From contig JAQFVV010012513.1 in NCBI GenBank assembly GCA_028023455.1, positions 1,061,001-1,125,000 of the forward strand: a stretch of 64,000 nt of DNA, read 5' to 3'. The first letter of the stretch is position 1. Each line of letters begins with the position of its first letter. The notes beneath the pieces were generated by a model, which was given only the letters and a program-made list of their open reading frames with translations, made no database searches and was not told where the DNA came from. Source of the stretch: Epiperipatus broadwayi (lineage: Eukaryota > Onychophora > Udeonychophora > Euonychophora > Peripatidae). The position numbers were made by a program, and so were the translations under genes. Positions 48,736-62,589 of this stretch are shown here, in pieces.

Positions 48736-51700
48736 ATACATATGTGTGTATTTATTCTCGTGTATATGATTTGAAAAGTTAAATAATCCATCATAAAATG
48801 TTACCTCTCCAGAATCCACAAAGAAGTACAGAGTAACATTGTATAGAGATTATTACTTTCAATGTTAATCAATTATTGTTTGATTAAGCTGTTTGACTTT
48901 ATATGACTTCATGATTAAAGAACAGAGCATTTTCATTTTATTCTCACAATCTGTGAATTCAATTTGGATCAAACTAACATTTTTAGATAGCTGAAGATTT
49001 TTAAACATCATTAGAATACTTTTTCCAAAGGAATTTCATAGCCAACATGGTTAACCATCTGATTATTGGTTTAATAAGTGATATTGTAGTTAATCTTACA
49101 TAGAAGACAAAACAACAAAAGACTATAAATGTCTCACAAAATATAGTAATTATGATTAAGTTTGTTGAATGATTGATTGAGAGGGTTTTTTTTTTTTTTA
49201 TCTCAGAAAGTTTTCTCAAGATAATTTTTCATAGTCTGCACTAAACACAACTGCTGTCATAAATCTAAACATTTCTGAAGCATTAAAGATATCGAATAGT
49301 TCATCAGAAATAAGATGAAGCTACCATTTTGATGAAGTCAGTTAATATGTCACAAAAATCATCATAGTCATTTTCAGTTCCAAAAACGATAAATGGGTCT
49401 TGCTAAAATTCTATTGATAACATTTAAGAAAAATATACCTTAGTAATTATATCATATTATATTAATAGATTTTTTACCATTTCATCTGGTTTGAGCAGAC
49501 AATGAACATCCTTTTTTTTCTATGATGGTTTGTTGTCAATAATCGAATATAATTTTAACAGTCTAGCAATAAAACCTTTCCTATAGACATCCAAATCTTT
49601 GCAAATTCAAATATAATAAAAAAAAGTAGCATAAAGAATGATACAAATGATCTGATTAAAATTAAATATTACAGATTCCTGCTTGAAAAATAAAAAATAA
49701 CAATAATAACACTTATTTCAAAACCATTTTTTTTATTGAAAAAAATGTTTCTATTATAAATAAGTTAATATTGCTTTTGATAATTAATAACTCTAAAGAT
49801 AAGTTTAGAAATGATTGAGCATAATTAATAATGCTTCAAATTGTATTATTTAATAATAAGATCAAGATATTTTACGGTAATATCTCCATACCAAAAGTCA
49901 ATATCTTTATTTATATTATTCTATTTATTTCTATACTTAGCGCTTTCGAAGGAACGAGGCCTTTATTTTCAAAGCTATAGATAGATAGTTCTAATAACGA
50001 TGTTCAATTTATTTATTTATTTAAAACCAACAGATGCAAATTATTCACATCAGGTCTGCCATTTCTTCGAGAAGTGGAGATATTACGTAAAATATCTTAT
50101 TACATATATAAACCACACATTGAGTTATTTAATAGTTATATTGTATTATTTGTAATGTTAGATGGTTATTGTGTACTTGGGCTTATGTGGCTGCTTGATG
50201 GCATTATTACTTGCAAAAATAATAAAATATAACGTTACCAGGCTGATAAGTTTTTTGCTTTTTATTCTCTGACAATTTTTCAAAGTATTTTTAAATAATT
50301 TATGAATCAAAATTATTTTCTAAATTACATTTTTAATAACATTATACATGGATCCAATGGTTTTGCTGATCCAAGGATCAGCCAATACATGTTCTTGTTT
50401 GAGAAAACCAAGCTTTCAACATGTAGTTCTGGAATGTGTGGGAGACGGATCTGATGATTTTGGCAATCCAAAGGATTGGACAATACATGCACTACTCTGA
50501 GCAAATATTACTCTCGTATCTGTTTTTCCAGAAATGTGCCTTTTCACATGACTTATGTGAAATGGTTATGGGAACTACCCTTTTACAATTGTTTTCATCT
50601 TCCAAGATGTGTAGGAAAATATGGCAATGGGATTACAGTTATTAGTATGTAATAGTATGTCAAGTAAGTTGTAAGTTTGTTATTTTGAATGCACATTAAA
50701 TTATGGTCAGCTAAATTACATACACTCTCACATTGTACAGTAGCAATCTGTGAAATGTGCACTATTTCCATAGTGATGTAAACAACATCAGTGGAATGTA
50801 ATATTTGTGTGCAATGCTATCTAGGCCTGCTAATGGCTAATATGAACAAAACTGTTCTATAAGCTGTAAATTGGGCCACATAAATGGCATATTGCTGAGC
50901 TTTTGCAGAGAAACAATACCATCATCAAGTGGCCACAAAACTACCTGTAAGATATTATAGAGAGATAAATGCAAATTTAAAGTAAAAAATCCTACATTGT
51001 GTTCATGTATGTAATAGTAATCAAATCAAAACAAGTTGTATAGTTCTGAACATTTTTTGAATTTGACACCAAAACTGTTCATTTGTTTAATTCTGCCAAC
51101 AACCAAATTATTTGTGTGGAGAACAACAACATATGTAAAGTAAAAAAAGCTTACTGTATAATTACTTTAAAAGATTTCATTTATGTCAGACTCAATGTCA
51201 TTCTTCTTGACAATAACTGCTGTTTCAATTTGTAAGTGGTATACAATTAATTAAAAAAGACTTTCATTAACATGATGACCATTAGCATACGTCTTAATAA
51301 AAACCAGCGTTTCAATTTATTTAGATTTGTTAAAATAAATTGCATTCTATTTTTGATAAAGATACTTTACATTGAAGGCCTGCTTAATCAATTTTTTTTT
51401 TTTTTATGTTTCAACAACAATAATTTTGATTGCAGTGGCAATCTTTTTCCCTTTTGGGTTTGAATAGTTCAATGTTTAAAGTTACATCAATTATTTGTAA
51501 TTTATATTAAAGTATTAAAGTTTCTAAATTATTAATATATCTGCAAAAGACTTAAGTTCTGCTTTCAGGTTTCCACAGCATAGTTTAATATATAAAAAGC
51601 CAACTACACAAACTGTTTAATAGTTGTTTATACTGTTTTAAATTACAGGGTTGCTGGTTGCTTGAGAATGGACCATGTTTCTGCATGCATGTTTGGAGGG

Positions 51701-52090
51701 GCAATTCTGGAATTCTTATCCTTAAGTTGCTTAAGTTTGTTTATAAATATATTTGGATGTCACCTGGTTTTATTTCCTTGAATAAATGTACATCAAGTAC
51801 ACCAGAATGCATATAGTATAAATGTATTAGCCAGGCTGTGTATGTGTGTGTGTAGTAGACTTTTGATGTGAACTTGTTATTTGCTGAATTGGATGTTTTG
51901 GCTGCTTATATGTATTTAAGATGAGATCATAAATTTTGTTCATGGCTTGACATGAGTAGAAAATTTGTTGCTTTGTTTTTTCAGCTGCATGGCACAGTCC
52001 ACAGAAAGAATCAGTATTAGAAGATCAAATAATTTTGACTGAAGTGACCAACTCCAGAATTTGAATAATAGATGGTCACTTGCATGGGGA
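48736..52090. other. Long stretch without a recognised gene; weak antisense coding remnant
   Basis: The reverse strand of about 49,250-49,600 reads in patches like a decayed protein (VYRKGFIARLLKLYSIIDNKP, with stops), which I cannot assign. At about 50,340-50,490 two degenerate copies of a GGATC...CCAA...CAATACATG block lie about 100 bp apart. The plus-strand frame at 50,436-50,645 overlaps this and has no domain. Nothing else was recognised. Confidence 0.3.
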
Positions 52091-53080
52091 AATTTAAAGC
52101 ATGGCTATGCAGATTGACATTCAAGCAGCCTTTGATTCAGTTCACATTAAAACATTAATAGATATGCTTGCAGAAACTATACCAACAACATTACCATCTC
52201 TAATCACCAACCTAATACTAAACCATGAGATACACATTATTCTTAATGGGAGAAATTTGAATTTATTCAATCCAACTCAATCCATTTCACAAGAATCACC
52301 ACTAAGCTCACTTCTATTCACTTATTATATCAAATCTCTTCTAATAAATATTTAGCAAAAAATAACTGGCATCCATATTTCCCACAAAGAACAGTTCATC
52401 TCATGTATTGTGTATATGGATGGCATGTATGTCTTTCCTCCCTTTATACAAACAATTCCAATGCTTCAAAAAATAATTCAAAACTACTATACATCTACTC
52501 ACAAACTTAAGTGCAATGTTAACAGAAATGCTGCATGGTCACTGTATAGCAATAAACCACATACAAAAATACTTTTAAAAAAACCCAATACATTTCTTGA
52601 TTTCTCATTTTATTTGGGGACACATGGAATGAAGCAAAACATACAAAACAAACCCAAGGATCAAACCCTAAAAATGATTATCTCCTTATCCATAGTGTAC
52701 CTTTCCATACATCCCAAAATCCAAATGTTCAATATATTTGTTCTAACAAAGATAAATTAAATTCACAAAAGGATTTGCATCTACCATTTATCCCCTTTGC
52801 AACAAGCTTTTGTGGAGAAGAAAGGTAATTTCCATATCTCATAAACAGCTTAGTCAACCCTCTACTCAAAATGGATTAGGATTTCATAACTTTGGAATCT
52901 TCAGAATTCAGAGGATAGTTAATCTTATTGCCTCTACTCTTAGTTGCTTCAGCAAATTTCAATGTTTAAATTTTATAACATCTACTGACAAGCTTTCACC
53001 ACCATCTGTTTATCTCACATCTCTTATTAAATTAATACAAACCATATATCATTCAAATACCTCTACATCCTGTTGGTAAA
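52091..53080 (+). pseudogene. Decayed L1/Tx1-like LINE reverse transcriptase and C-terminus
   Basis: Three frames (52,101-52,355, 52,410-52,760 and 52,810-53,079) read DIQAAFDSVHIKTLIDML (RT motif A), ESPLSSLLFTYYIKSL (motif B, decayed), VYMDGMYVF (motif C with YMDG for YADD), a LLKKPNTFLDFSFYLG segment, and then LWRRKVISISHKQL and QNGLGFHNFGIFRIQ. The last pair resembles the post-RT region of L1/Tx1-group LINEs. Stops and lost catalytic residues make it non-functional; both ends are unclear. Confidence 0.6.
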
Positions 53081-53756
53081 TACACCAACTAGCAAGTACA
53101 CCCTTTGCTATACCCCAACACCCTTTCTTTCTAATTAATTTTTAATCTCTGTATTATTTATCATTAACTGCTGATGTTCTTTTATGGAAAAATACTATAA
53201 AAAAATTTACAAATGATTTAATCAAGTTTGGATATTTTAAAATTATGTTTGAGAAACAAATAATAAAAATCAAATATAAATATAAAAACATTAACTAATT
53301 TAGACAGAAAAATAATATATTATGAATGATGAGTTAATAATATGCACATATTATATATATGGAATGATATTCTTATTCAACATCGATGTTTATTTGAAGT
53401 TACATATGTAATCTTGTAATTAAAAATTAATAAATACAATAATATAAATATTTATAAAGTACAACTTTAAAAACTTTTATTCACCAAAGTGTGCTTTGAT
53501 TATGTACACATGGTTTTAATTTCGATTATAATAATATGAAAATTGCAAATTGAAAGAAACAATAATAAAAGGAACAAAAAGGAAGCTATGTTAATATATA
53601 AAAGTAAGCATGACTTAATAAACAGACAGACAGCAAATGCAAAAATCAATGAATTTTGAGAAGGTTAGACTTTTAAAGTGTGTTTTAAAGTGTTAGATGA
53701 CAAAGACTAAAAAAATCTCCTAGATGGATAAAAGTTTTGAAAGTTGTACTTTATAT
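53081..53756. other. AT-rich non-coding stretch
   Basis: No feature recognised before the start of the 3.2-kb direct repeat. Confidence 0.4.
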
Positions 53757-56700
53757 TATACCGGTCGGTTTGGTCTATTCATATAACAAGATCTAGCATC
53801 TAGGCAAAAGTACCTCAAGTCCAGTCATGCACAAGATACATAAGTCAGGAACATTCATGAACTCTGCCCTATTTGCCTATTTTCCAGATCTACCAACTTA
53901 TGAGCAACAATTCCAATGATACTGATCTAATTTATTTTTACCCCGCCGGCATCACAAAGTCGTGACACAAAATGACTCTTATTTGAACTTTATTCATGTA
54001 CAGGATATTATGATTAGCGATTTTCGATCATCTAGTAAGTGGAACCTTTTTATATAACATCAAATCCATTTCTATTCAATAAATGAAACAATGACTTAGA
54101 TATTTAGAAAGATATAAAATTTATTAAATCAACTTGGAATATATATGATTGCAAACGTTATTGGTGTTACAATGTAAATAAAATAGGTGTTTATCTCCTT
54201 TGGATGACATTAACCTCCCTTACAATGCTATAAAATGAACGTATTTAATCATCAATAACAAATAATTCATGGCTTTATTCTAATGTGGCTATTTATATGT
54301 CAATAATTTATCGATTGAATGGGATACATAAGATTTTTAATAATAGCGCTAGACTACAGTTACATAAAGTTCTTTGAATCCACCATTAATAAAACAATAG
54401 CACTCGTACCAATACTTAAGTTTATTGAGTTGGATGATAAGGATAATTATATTTAATTAATATTTGCATTTGCTATATAAGAACATGTGTGGGAAGCTAA
54501 TTTGGGAAATAATAATAATGGCAGAAATATCGTATCTGAAAGTGTGAATGAAACATATAAAAAAAATGGCAATCCATTTAGCATAATCATAACAGTACGG
54601 TTTAGGAGAATTAATAGGCTTTTAACGAGAACAAAATATGGGAGAGCGGTACGTGTATGATGGCAATGGAGCGGTCTATTCTAAGATCCAAGAAGATGCT
54701 TCAATTCACAGTTAAAGAAGGCGACTCTCTGCAAACGTCGGCAGGGTCGGGTCATAAACAATGAAGAATGCGCCTTATTGAATTGCCATAGGCTGGACTT
54801 TTGCCAGAGCGAACCCTATGCAATAATCTCGCACTGAAGAAATCCAAAGAGGTTTGCCAAACCTTGTCCTTGGTATTGGAAGTAAAAATGAATGAAGCAC
54901 AAAGATATATATATATAACGAATGGCCGGTATACACATAACGCTTGCATTAATATAAATAGATATATTTAACTAAGGAATAAAGAATTATCACCTATCTT
55001 TATTAATAAAACTCCAGCCTACCGGTATGATTTGATTACTACATGGATACGGAAGAATTACATTTAATGCTAATATAATATAGGTCATAGAACTAAAGGA
55101 TTCCCCCTCCCCCCTTATGTATTACTTTAAACTACACATAAACTTTCCACAACGGATAAATAATATAAATCTTTGGTTTTGAATGCTTTAATAAATAAAT
55201 ACTTTTCATATTATTAAATATATATAAAGTCGGTGGTGGCTATTGATTTCAAGAAAGTAATATTAATTTAATTCATATAAATCTATTTGCAGATTTTAGA
55301 AGTTAGCGCTATTATTTAATTAACCAAAAAAAAAAAAACACATTTCTAAGAAAATAGATTTTTACTTAGTTTTTGAAAATAACACTGTACAATAATTATC
55401 AAATTCTGATTTTATTTCCCCAGACTGGCAGGCACCCACTATACTAAGAATAACAAATTTGTTTTTAAAAAATACTAGATTAATTACCCTCTGAAAAGTA
55501 AGGAGGGTTTTCTTTTATTAAAAGAGATAGCGTAAGCATTTGCGATTCTGGGGGAAATTATCGACATATAATTTAGTATCTGAAAGTATAAAATATAATA
55601 ATGAAAATCAAGGATTGCTGCATAGACGTGAAATTAAGAACTAATAATTATTCAGGAGAGGTTTAATGTAGGAGAGATTACAGCTAAGTTATATATAGAG
55701 AGAACAAGGTACAATTAACAAAAAGGTAAGAATTTTACAAATTGATTCATAACTAATATTAAATTTTACAAATGAAAGCTTTACAAAATGTTTAAAGAAA
55801 TAGATAGGTGAGAGTTAAAATGATTCACGGTAACTTTAAAGGTCTAGCAGCATTTGAAATGATTACCTCTGTAAAACGTGGTGGTTCTTTTGATGATTTC
55901 AATTCCCTCAGAGACTAGATCTAGTTTGTCAAGCATAGTTATTCAGGCAGGCAATAAGTTTGTTATTTAACAAATATGCATATAATTATAGTCTATGAGT
56001 ATCAGGATCCATGGGCACAGATTCCAGGGAAGGCCATCTCGAATGGTGAGAAAGGCGACTTAGATTTACTCAGTACACATTGAAATTAACGAACGCAAAA
56101 TTCTCTTGGTGACTGATCTCCTTGACCGTCCTAGTTACTCTCTCCCAAATTAATTCGTAATTATTCCATGCCTTGGTATTTTTGGAATCCTTTTCTGATT
56201 GGTCATTGCTAATCTTTTCCCCTTAATTGTTATCTAATTCAATTAATCTTTAAAAGAATTTGTACATACGATTTACCCATTGTGCTGGAAGATGCCATTG
56301 TGAGATAAATTTTCAATTCGAAATTAAATTGATAAAAAAAATGTTTGTAACAAAAGTAAATCAATTAAGTTTAGTTTCTACTTTTGATTTTAGAGAAACT
56401 TTTAATTAAAGTTATGTTAGAATATTATACAAGATTACGCTTCTCACCTTTAATTAATTTTGACTAATTACAATCGCATCTTCCATATTGGATTTAAAAG
56501 AAAAGTGGAGTTTAATGGCAAAAATAATTTAAAAACACAATTTTATAAAATTACATATAACGAACTTTTCCAATAAATATTTGCTCAGCACGTTTGTCTC
56601 TTCAATATCTATAGATATCTGAGCTGCAATTAATAAATACTTATTATATCTTTATAAAATAACAAAATGCCGAAAATATAATATATTGATATTATAGCTT

Positions 56701-56967
56701 GTTATAATTAATCTTCCGTTCCCTATTATGCATATGTATTCCCTCTTTAAATACTATATTCATTATTTTTATTTTGTGTGTTTAAATTCAGATATTTAGG
56801 CATATATCTTCGTTAATAAATATGTTAGTTAATAATACTCAAACAAAAGGATAAAAAAAATGTGTTAGTGAGTGGAATATATACGCAAGAATAGGGTTTG
56901 AATTTAGGTTGGTAGCGGAAGATTTGAAGTGGGCTGTGAAGCGCAATCTGAATCTCAGATTCCGCTT
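53757..56967 (-). repeat. 3.2-kb direct repeat, left copy (3' LTR if minus-oriented)
   Basis: About 97-98% identical to the right copy (roughly 29 differences in the first 1.2 kb compared by eye), mostly single-base changes and homopolymer indels. No long open frame. The 65-codon minus frame at 54,752-54,949 is also open in the other copy (60,256-60,453), but only because the copies are similar. Confidence 0.85.
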
Positions 56968-57260
56968 CATTTTCCCAGACTTACAATTGATAAAAAAAAT
57001 GTAAAAAAAATATCTTACTTGCTGTTCCGGTGACAAAAGAACAACCTGGTTTGAAAGGAGTACGTGATTTATTTATATAAAAAAAATTATCAAACTAATG
57101 CTAGCCCCATTTTTTCTCTTTGCTGCTATATGCTAAAAAAAAATTTTTTTTTGACCTATCTATCACTGAGTGCAAAACTATTACAGTAAACTATATTCAT
57201 TTTTCTTTAAGAGTGTGGTTCGAATTCCTTATCTACCCGTCTGTGACATTATCTTGCTTG

Positions 57261-58142
57261 TTAATATTTTCCACGATCAGGAGGTTCAACAGGTCTTTTT
57301 ACCTTTTCTATGGGCTCCAGGTCAGGAAGCCTGTAGTCCATTGATATAAGAAAATTTATTATGTCTACTCCATTGGTAATTTGATTCCCTGACATCATAC
57401 GGTACCTACTAATTTTAATAATACTTTTGGTAGAGCTCTCAAAGATATTGCATTTAAAACACTCATATGGAGGTTGGACAAAGTCTTCAAATTTGATTAA
57501 ATTACAGAAACTGTTGCTATTAAGCATATACCTAAAGTTATTTTCTAAAGCTTTGACAAGGGCTGTGTTCAAAATTTTCACATTATCAGGAGTACCTCCA
57601 GATTCTAATCCCAATTGCTTATAGTTCTCATCAAAGGTCCTTTTAATTGGTTCTGAAGTCAAACTTTCATCTATCTTCAAGATCTGAACATTGAACATCC
57701 CTGTGGAAATATTTATTTTAGTCTGAACTTCCTGTACCTCCTTTTTCACTTCTTCCAGAGTCTTTTCTTCTTTGTACTTTTCACACACTTTGATGACTTT
57801 ACCCGTTTTATCATCCTGGGCTGTGGTTTCTTGTTTATCTATTCTGTATTTTGTCAGCATTACTTCTCCATCCATCTTGTGGACATCGGTGTTTTCCCGT
57901 TGATAATTCTCCAAAAACCCTTCAGATTTAGTGTGAACTTTTTCAAAGCCTTTCCTACAGTCTGCTCGCATCTCATCTATTTGTTTTAATATCTTATTAT
58001 TCATTTCACCACACAGTGATGACATCCACTCCTTCATCTCATTATGCTTAGCTTCGAATTTTTTTTCCATGTTAGTGAACATATTCACCAATAATGTTTC
58101 TAGGTTTAGGTTCTGCACAGATTCCATGGTTACAATCTCCAT
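57261..58142 (-). CDS. Unknown 293-aa coiled-coil protein (Gag-like position)
   Basis: Intact frame starting at an ATG at 58,142 (a second ATG lies five codons in). Residues about 20-150 are rich in Glu, Lys and Gln with heptad-like spacing (FEAKHNEMKEWMSSL, NKILKQIDEMRADC, LEEVKKEVQEVQTKI), suggesting a coiled coil. Residues about 165-270 look globular (YKQLGLESGGTPDNVKIL, ENNFRYMLNSNSFCNL, ISRYRMMSG), and the end is Pro-rich. No zinc knuckle, signal peptide or membrane segment is visible. Lying alone between two LTR-like repeats, it is placed like a gag gene, but I do not recognise the family. An open frame of this length in such AT-rich DNA suggests recent selection or recent insertion. 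Confidence 0.55.
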   Translation of the reverse strand: MEIVTMESVQNLNLETLLVNMFTNMEKKFEAKHNEMKEWMSSLCGEMNNKILKQIDEMRADCRKGFEKVHTKSEGFLENYQRENTDVHKMDGEVMLTKYRIDKQETTAQDDKTGKVIKVCEKYKEEKTLEEVKKEVQEVQTKINISTGMFNVQILKIDESLTSEPIKRTFDENYKQLGLESGGTPDNVKILNTALVKALENNFRYMLNSNSFCNLIKFEDFVQPPYECFKCNIFESSTKSIIKISRYRMMSGNQITNGVDIINFLISMDYRLPDLEPIEKVKRPVEPPDRGKY

Positions 58143-59261
58143 TCTGCTATCTGATTAGAGTATATATATATTTTTATTTATTAAAGACACAAAAATGCTC
58201 ACTTATGGTTTCCTGTTTGTTTTTATTTATTTATGGCCTGATACACCTCTCCCCCATTCTCAACAGTCTCCCCCTTATTCTGCTCCCCCATACCTGTACC
58301 CAATCTATACCTGATTTATTATATTTAGTGTTCTACCATGCCTGCCTTTTGCATTATTAACTTCTAGATCCAACATTTACAATATATATATATATATCTG
58401 TTCAAATATCATATTGTTACCTAATCTACTCTTGTTCATTCTTCAGTGTTTTTGCTGGGTCTTTAGGTTTGGTTGTTCCTTTGCACCTGAAACATACTTA
58501 AAATTGTATTACTTCATATTAAAATTATCAAAACTTGCATTACATAGTTGAGTACATAGTTGAGTACAATAGTTGAGTACAAATAATGCTCTCTATATAA
58601 CTTGTTAAATTTTGGAATCATTGTTTCTAATATTTTTTTAGTTTATTCAATCTACCACCTGATGACAAAATTTATAATGGTATTACTACCGGGCGCCAGT
58701 CAAGAGGAGTAGATTGTTACAACACTATTTTACTAGATGATTGTACATTTTTATAAATACATATTTTTATTTATGACAGCTGTACAGCAGTTCAGATGTA
58801 TAATATAATAAAGTAATTAAAGATGTCATTACTATTTGAAGCACATATCTTTTTTTTTTACATACTATGGGTGTGAAAGTATTTAAAAGCTGCCACTACT
58901 TTTCTTTCACCACCCCAAGAAAGTGTACATATATATTTAAAACATTATTTATGGAAGAAGAACAAAATATCACATATATACTGAATATTGTTTATGGAAA
59001 AAAAAATTTACATATATGATTGACATTATTGGGAAAATTATATACATATTAGTAATGACTTGTACATAGTATGTATAATATTAAAAAAACCATCTGAACT
59101 GGGTGTACAAACCAAGAAAAAAAATTTTTACACATATATTTTTTTTTTTTTCGAAAAAACATTATATCAATACTGAAATCTATTATTAAGGGTTCTGCAG
59201 GGTGTAAAAGTAATTAATAGCCCCACAGCTGGGCGTCCATACCCGGGGAAAAAAAAAACCT
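58143..59261. other. Internal region of the LTR-like element, 5' of the ORF
   Basis: Non-coding, with TA runs (58,380-58,396) and A/T homopolymers. On the minus strand the bases just inside the repeat are T-rich followed by CCCCGGGTATGGACGCCC; no convincing primer-binding site was seen. The 88-codon plus frame at 58,094-58,360 is a shadow. Confidence 0.35.
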
Positions 59262-62200
59262 GTACCGGTCAGTTTCGTCTGTTCATATAACAAGATCTAG
59301 CATCTAGGCAAAAGTACCTAGAGTCCAGTCATGCGCAAGATACATAAGTCAGGAACATTCATGAACTCTGCCCTATTTGCCTATTTTCCAGATCTACCAA
59401 CTTATGAGCAACAATTCCAATGATACTGATCTAATTTATTTCTACCCCGCCGGCATCACAAAGTCGTGACACAAAAAGACTCTTATTTGAACTTTATTCA
59501 TGTACAGGATATTATGATTAGCGATTTTCGATCATCTAGTAAGTGGAACCTTTTTTATATAACATCAAATTCATTTCTATTCAATAAATGAAACAATGAC
59601 TTAGATATTTAGAAAGATATAAAATTTATTAAATCAACTTGGAATATATATGATTGCAAACGTTATTGGTGTTACAATGTAAATAAAATGGGTGTTTATC
59701 TCTTTTGGATGACATCAACCTCCCTTATAATGCTATAAAATGAACATATTTAATCATCAATAACAAATAATTCATGGCTTTATTCTAATGCGGCTATTTA
59801 TATGTCAATAATTTATCGATTGAATGGGATACATAAGATTTTTAATAATAGCACTAGACTACAGTTACCTAAAGTTCTTTGAATCCACCATTAATAAAAC
59901 AATAGCACTCGTACCAATACTTAAGTTTATTGAGTTGGATGATGAGGATAATTATATTTAATTAATATTTGCATTTGCTATATAAGAACATGTGTGGGAA
60001 GCTAATTTGGGAAATAATAATAATGGCAGAAGTATCGTATCTGAAAGTGTGAATGAAACATATAAAAAAATGGCAATCCATTTAGCATAATCATAACAGT
60101 ACGGTTTAGGAGAATTAATAGGCTTTTAACGAGAACAAAATATGGGAGAGCGGTACATGTATGATGGCAATGGAGCGATCTATTCTAAGATCCAAGAAGA
60201 TGCTTCAATTCACAGTTAAAGAAGGCGACTCTCTGCAAACGTCGGCAGGGTCGGGTCATAAACAACGAAGAATGTGCCTTATTGAATTGCCATAGGCTGG
60301 ACTTTTGCCAGAGCGAACCCTATGCAATAATCTCACGCTGAAGAAATCCAAAGAGGTTTGCCAAACCTTGTCCTTGGTATTGGAAGTAAAAATGAATGAA
60401 GCACAAAGATATATATATATAACGAATGGCCGGTATACACGTAACGCTTGCATTAATATAAATAAATATATTTAACTAAGGAATAAAGAATTATCGCCTA
60501 TCTTTATTAATAAAAACCCAGCGTACCGGTATGATTTGATTACTACGTGGATATGGAAGAATTACATTTAATGCTAATATAATATAGCTCATAGAACTAA
60601 AGGATTCCCCCCCCCCTTATGTATTACTTTAAACTACACATAAACTTTCCACAATGGATAAATAATATAAATCTTTGGTTTTGAATGCTTTAATAAATAA
60701 ATACTTTTCATATTATTAAATATATATAAAGTCGGTGGTGGCTATTGATTTCAAGAAAGTAATATTAATTTAATTCATATAAATCTATTTGCAGATTTTA
60801 GAAGTTAGCGCTATTATTTAATTAACCAAAAAAACACATTTCTAAGAAAATAGATTTTTACTTAGTTTTTGAAAATAACACTGTACAATAATTATCAAAT
60901 TCTGATTTTATTTCCCCAGACTGGCAGGCACCCGCTATACTAAGAATAACAAATTTGTTTTTAAAAAATACTAGATTAATTACCCTCTGAAAAGTAAGGA
61001 GGGTTTTCTTTTATTAAAAGAGATAGAGTAAGCATTTGCGAATCTGGGGGAAATTATCGACATATAATTTAGTATCTGAATGTATAAAATATAATAATGA
61101 AAATCAAGGATTGCCGCGTAGATGTGAAATTAAGAACTAATAATTATTCAGGAGAGGTTTAATGTAGGAGAGATTACAGCTAAGTTATATATAGAGAGAA
61201 CAAGGTACAATTAACAAAAAGGTAAGAATTTTACAAATTGATTCATAACTAATATTAAATTTTACAAATGAAAGCTTTACAAAATGTTTAAAGAAATAGA
61301 TAGGTGAGAGTTAAAATGATTCACGGTAACTTTAAAGGTCTAGCAGCATTTGAAATGATTACCTCTGTAAAACGTGGTGGTTCTTTTGATGATTTCAATT
61401 CCCTCGGAGACTAGATCTAGTTTGTCAAGCATAGTTATTCAGGCAGGCAATAAGTTTGTTATTTAACAAATATGCATATAATTATAGTCTATGAGTATCA
61501 GGATCCATGGGCACAGATTCCAGGGAAGGCCATCTCGAATGGTGAGAAAGGCGACTTAGATTTACTCAGTACACATTGAAATTAACGAACGCAAAATTCT
61601 CTTGGTGACTGATCTCCTTGACCGTCCTAGTTACTCTCTCCCAAATTAATTCGTAATTATTCCATGCCTTGGTATTTTTGGAATCCTTTTCTGATTGGTC
61701 ATTGCTAATCATTTTCTTTAATTGTTATCTAATTCAATTAAATCTTTAAAAGAATTTGTACATACGATTTACCCATTGTGCCGGAAGATGCCATTGTGAG
61801 ATAAATTTTCAATTCGAAATTAAATTGATAAAAAAAATGTTTGTAACAAAAGTAAATCAATTAAGTTTAGTTTCTACTTTTGATTTTAGAGAAACTTTTT
61901 AATTAAAGTTATGTTAGAATAATATACAAGATTACGCTTCTCACCTTTAATTAATTTTGAATAACTACAATCGCATCTTCCATATTGGATTTAAAAGAAA
62001 AGTGAAGTTTAATGGCAAAAATAATTTAAAAACACAATTTTATAAAATTACATATAACGAACTTTTCCAATAAATATTTGCTCAGCACGTTTGTCTCTAC
62101 AATATCTATAGATATCTGAGCTGCAATTAATAAATACTTATTATATCTTTATAGAATAACAAAATGCCGAAAATATAATATATTGATATTATAGCTTGTT

Positions 62201-62467
62201 ATAATTAATCTTCCGTTCCCTATTATGCATATGTATTCCCTCTTTAAATACTATATTCATTATTTTTATTTTGTGTGTTTAAATTCAGATATTTAGGCAT
62301 ATATCTTCGTTAATAAATATGTTAGTTAATAATACTCAAACAAAAGGATAAAAAAAAATGTGTTAGTGAGTGGAATATATACGCAAGAATAGGGTTTGAA
62401 TTTAGGTTGGTAGCGGAAGATTTGAAGTGGGCTGTGAAGCGCAATCTGAATCTCAGATTCCGCTTCA
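59262..62467 (-). repeat. 3.2-kb direct repeat, right copy (5' LTR if minus-oriented)
   Basis: Begins TGTACCGGTCAG and ends CCGCTTCA on the plus strand. The last 30 bp hold a strong hairpin (GAAGCG...ATCTGA / TCAGAT...CGCTTC, 62,437-62,466) present in both copies (56,937-56,966). Confidence 0.85.
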
Positions 62468-62514
62468 ATATATATATATATATATTACTGTATTTATTAA
62501 TATTTAATTACAAC

Positions 62515-62548
<34 letters not shown>

Positions 62549-62558
62549 ATTACAACAT

Positions 62559-62589
<31 letters not shown>

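Larger units (their letters stand above)
53757..62467 (-). mobile_element. LTR-like element: 3.2-kb direct repeats around a 2.3-kb centre
   Basis: Two repeats in the same orientation (53,757-56,967 and 59,262-62,467) enclose 56,968-59,261. Read on the minus strand each repeat begins TGAAGCGGAATC and ends ACCGGTACA (ACCGGTATA in the other copy), LTR-like TG...CA ends. Next to the 3' repeat the minus strand has GTCTGGGAAAA, a possible polypurine tract. The centre holds one 293-codon frame on that strand. No reverse transcriptase, integrase or protease was found, so it would be a non-autonomous element with very long LTRs. Flanks are TA-rich, so the TSD cannot be read. A plain duplication remains possible. 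Confidence 0.6.

Noticed and set aside
57120-58360. Plus-strand frames across the 293-codon ORF as genes
   Set aside because: They lie antisense to the longer minus-strand frame and lack domain features.
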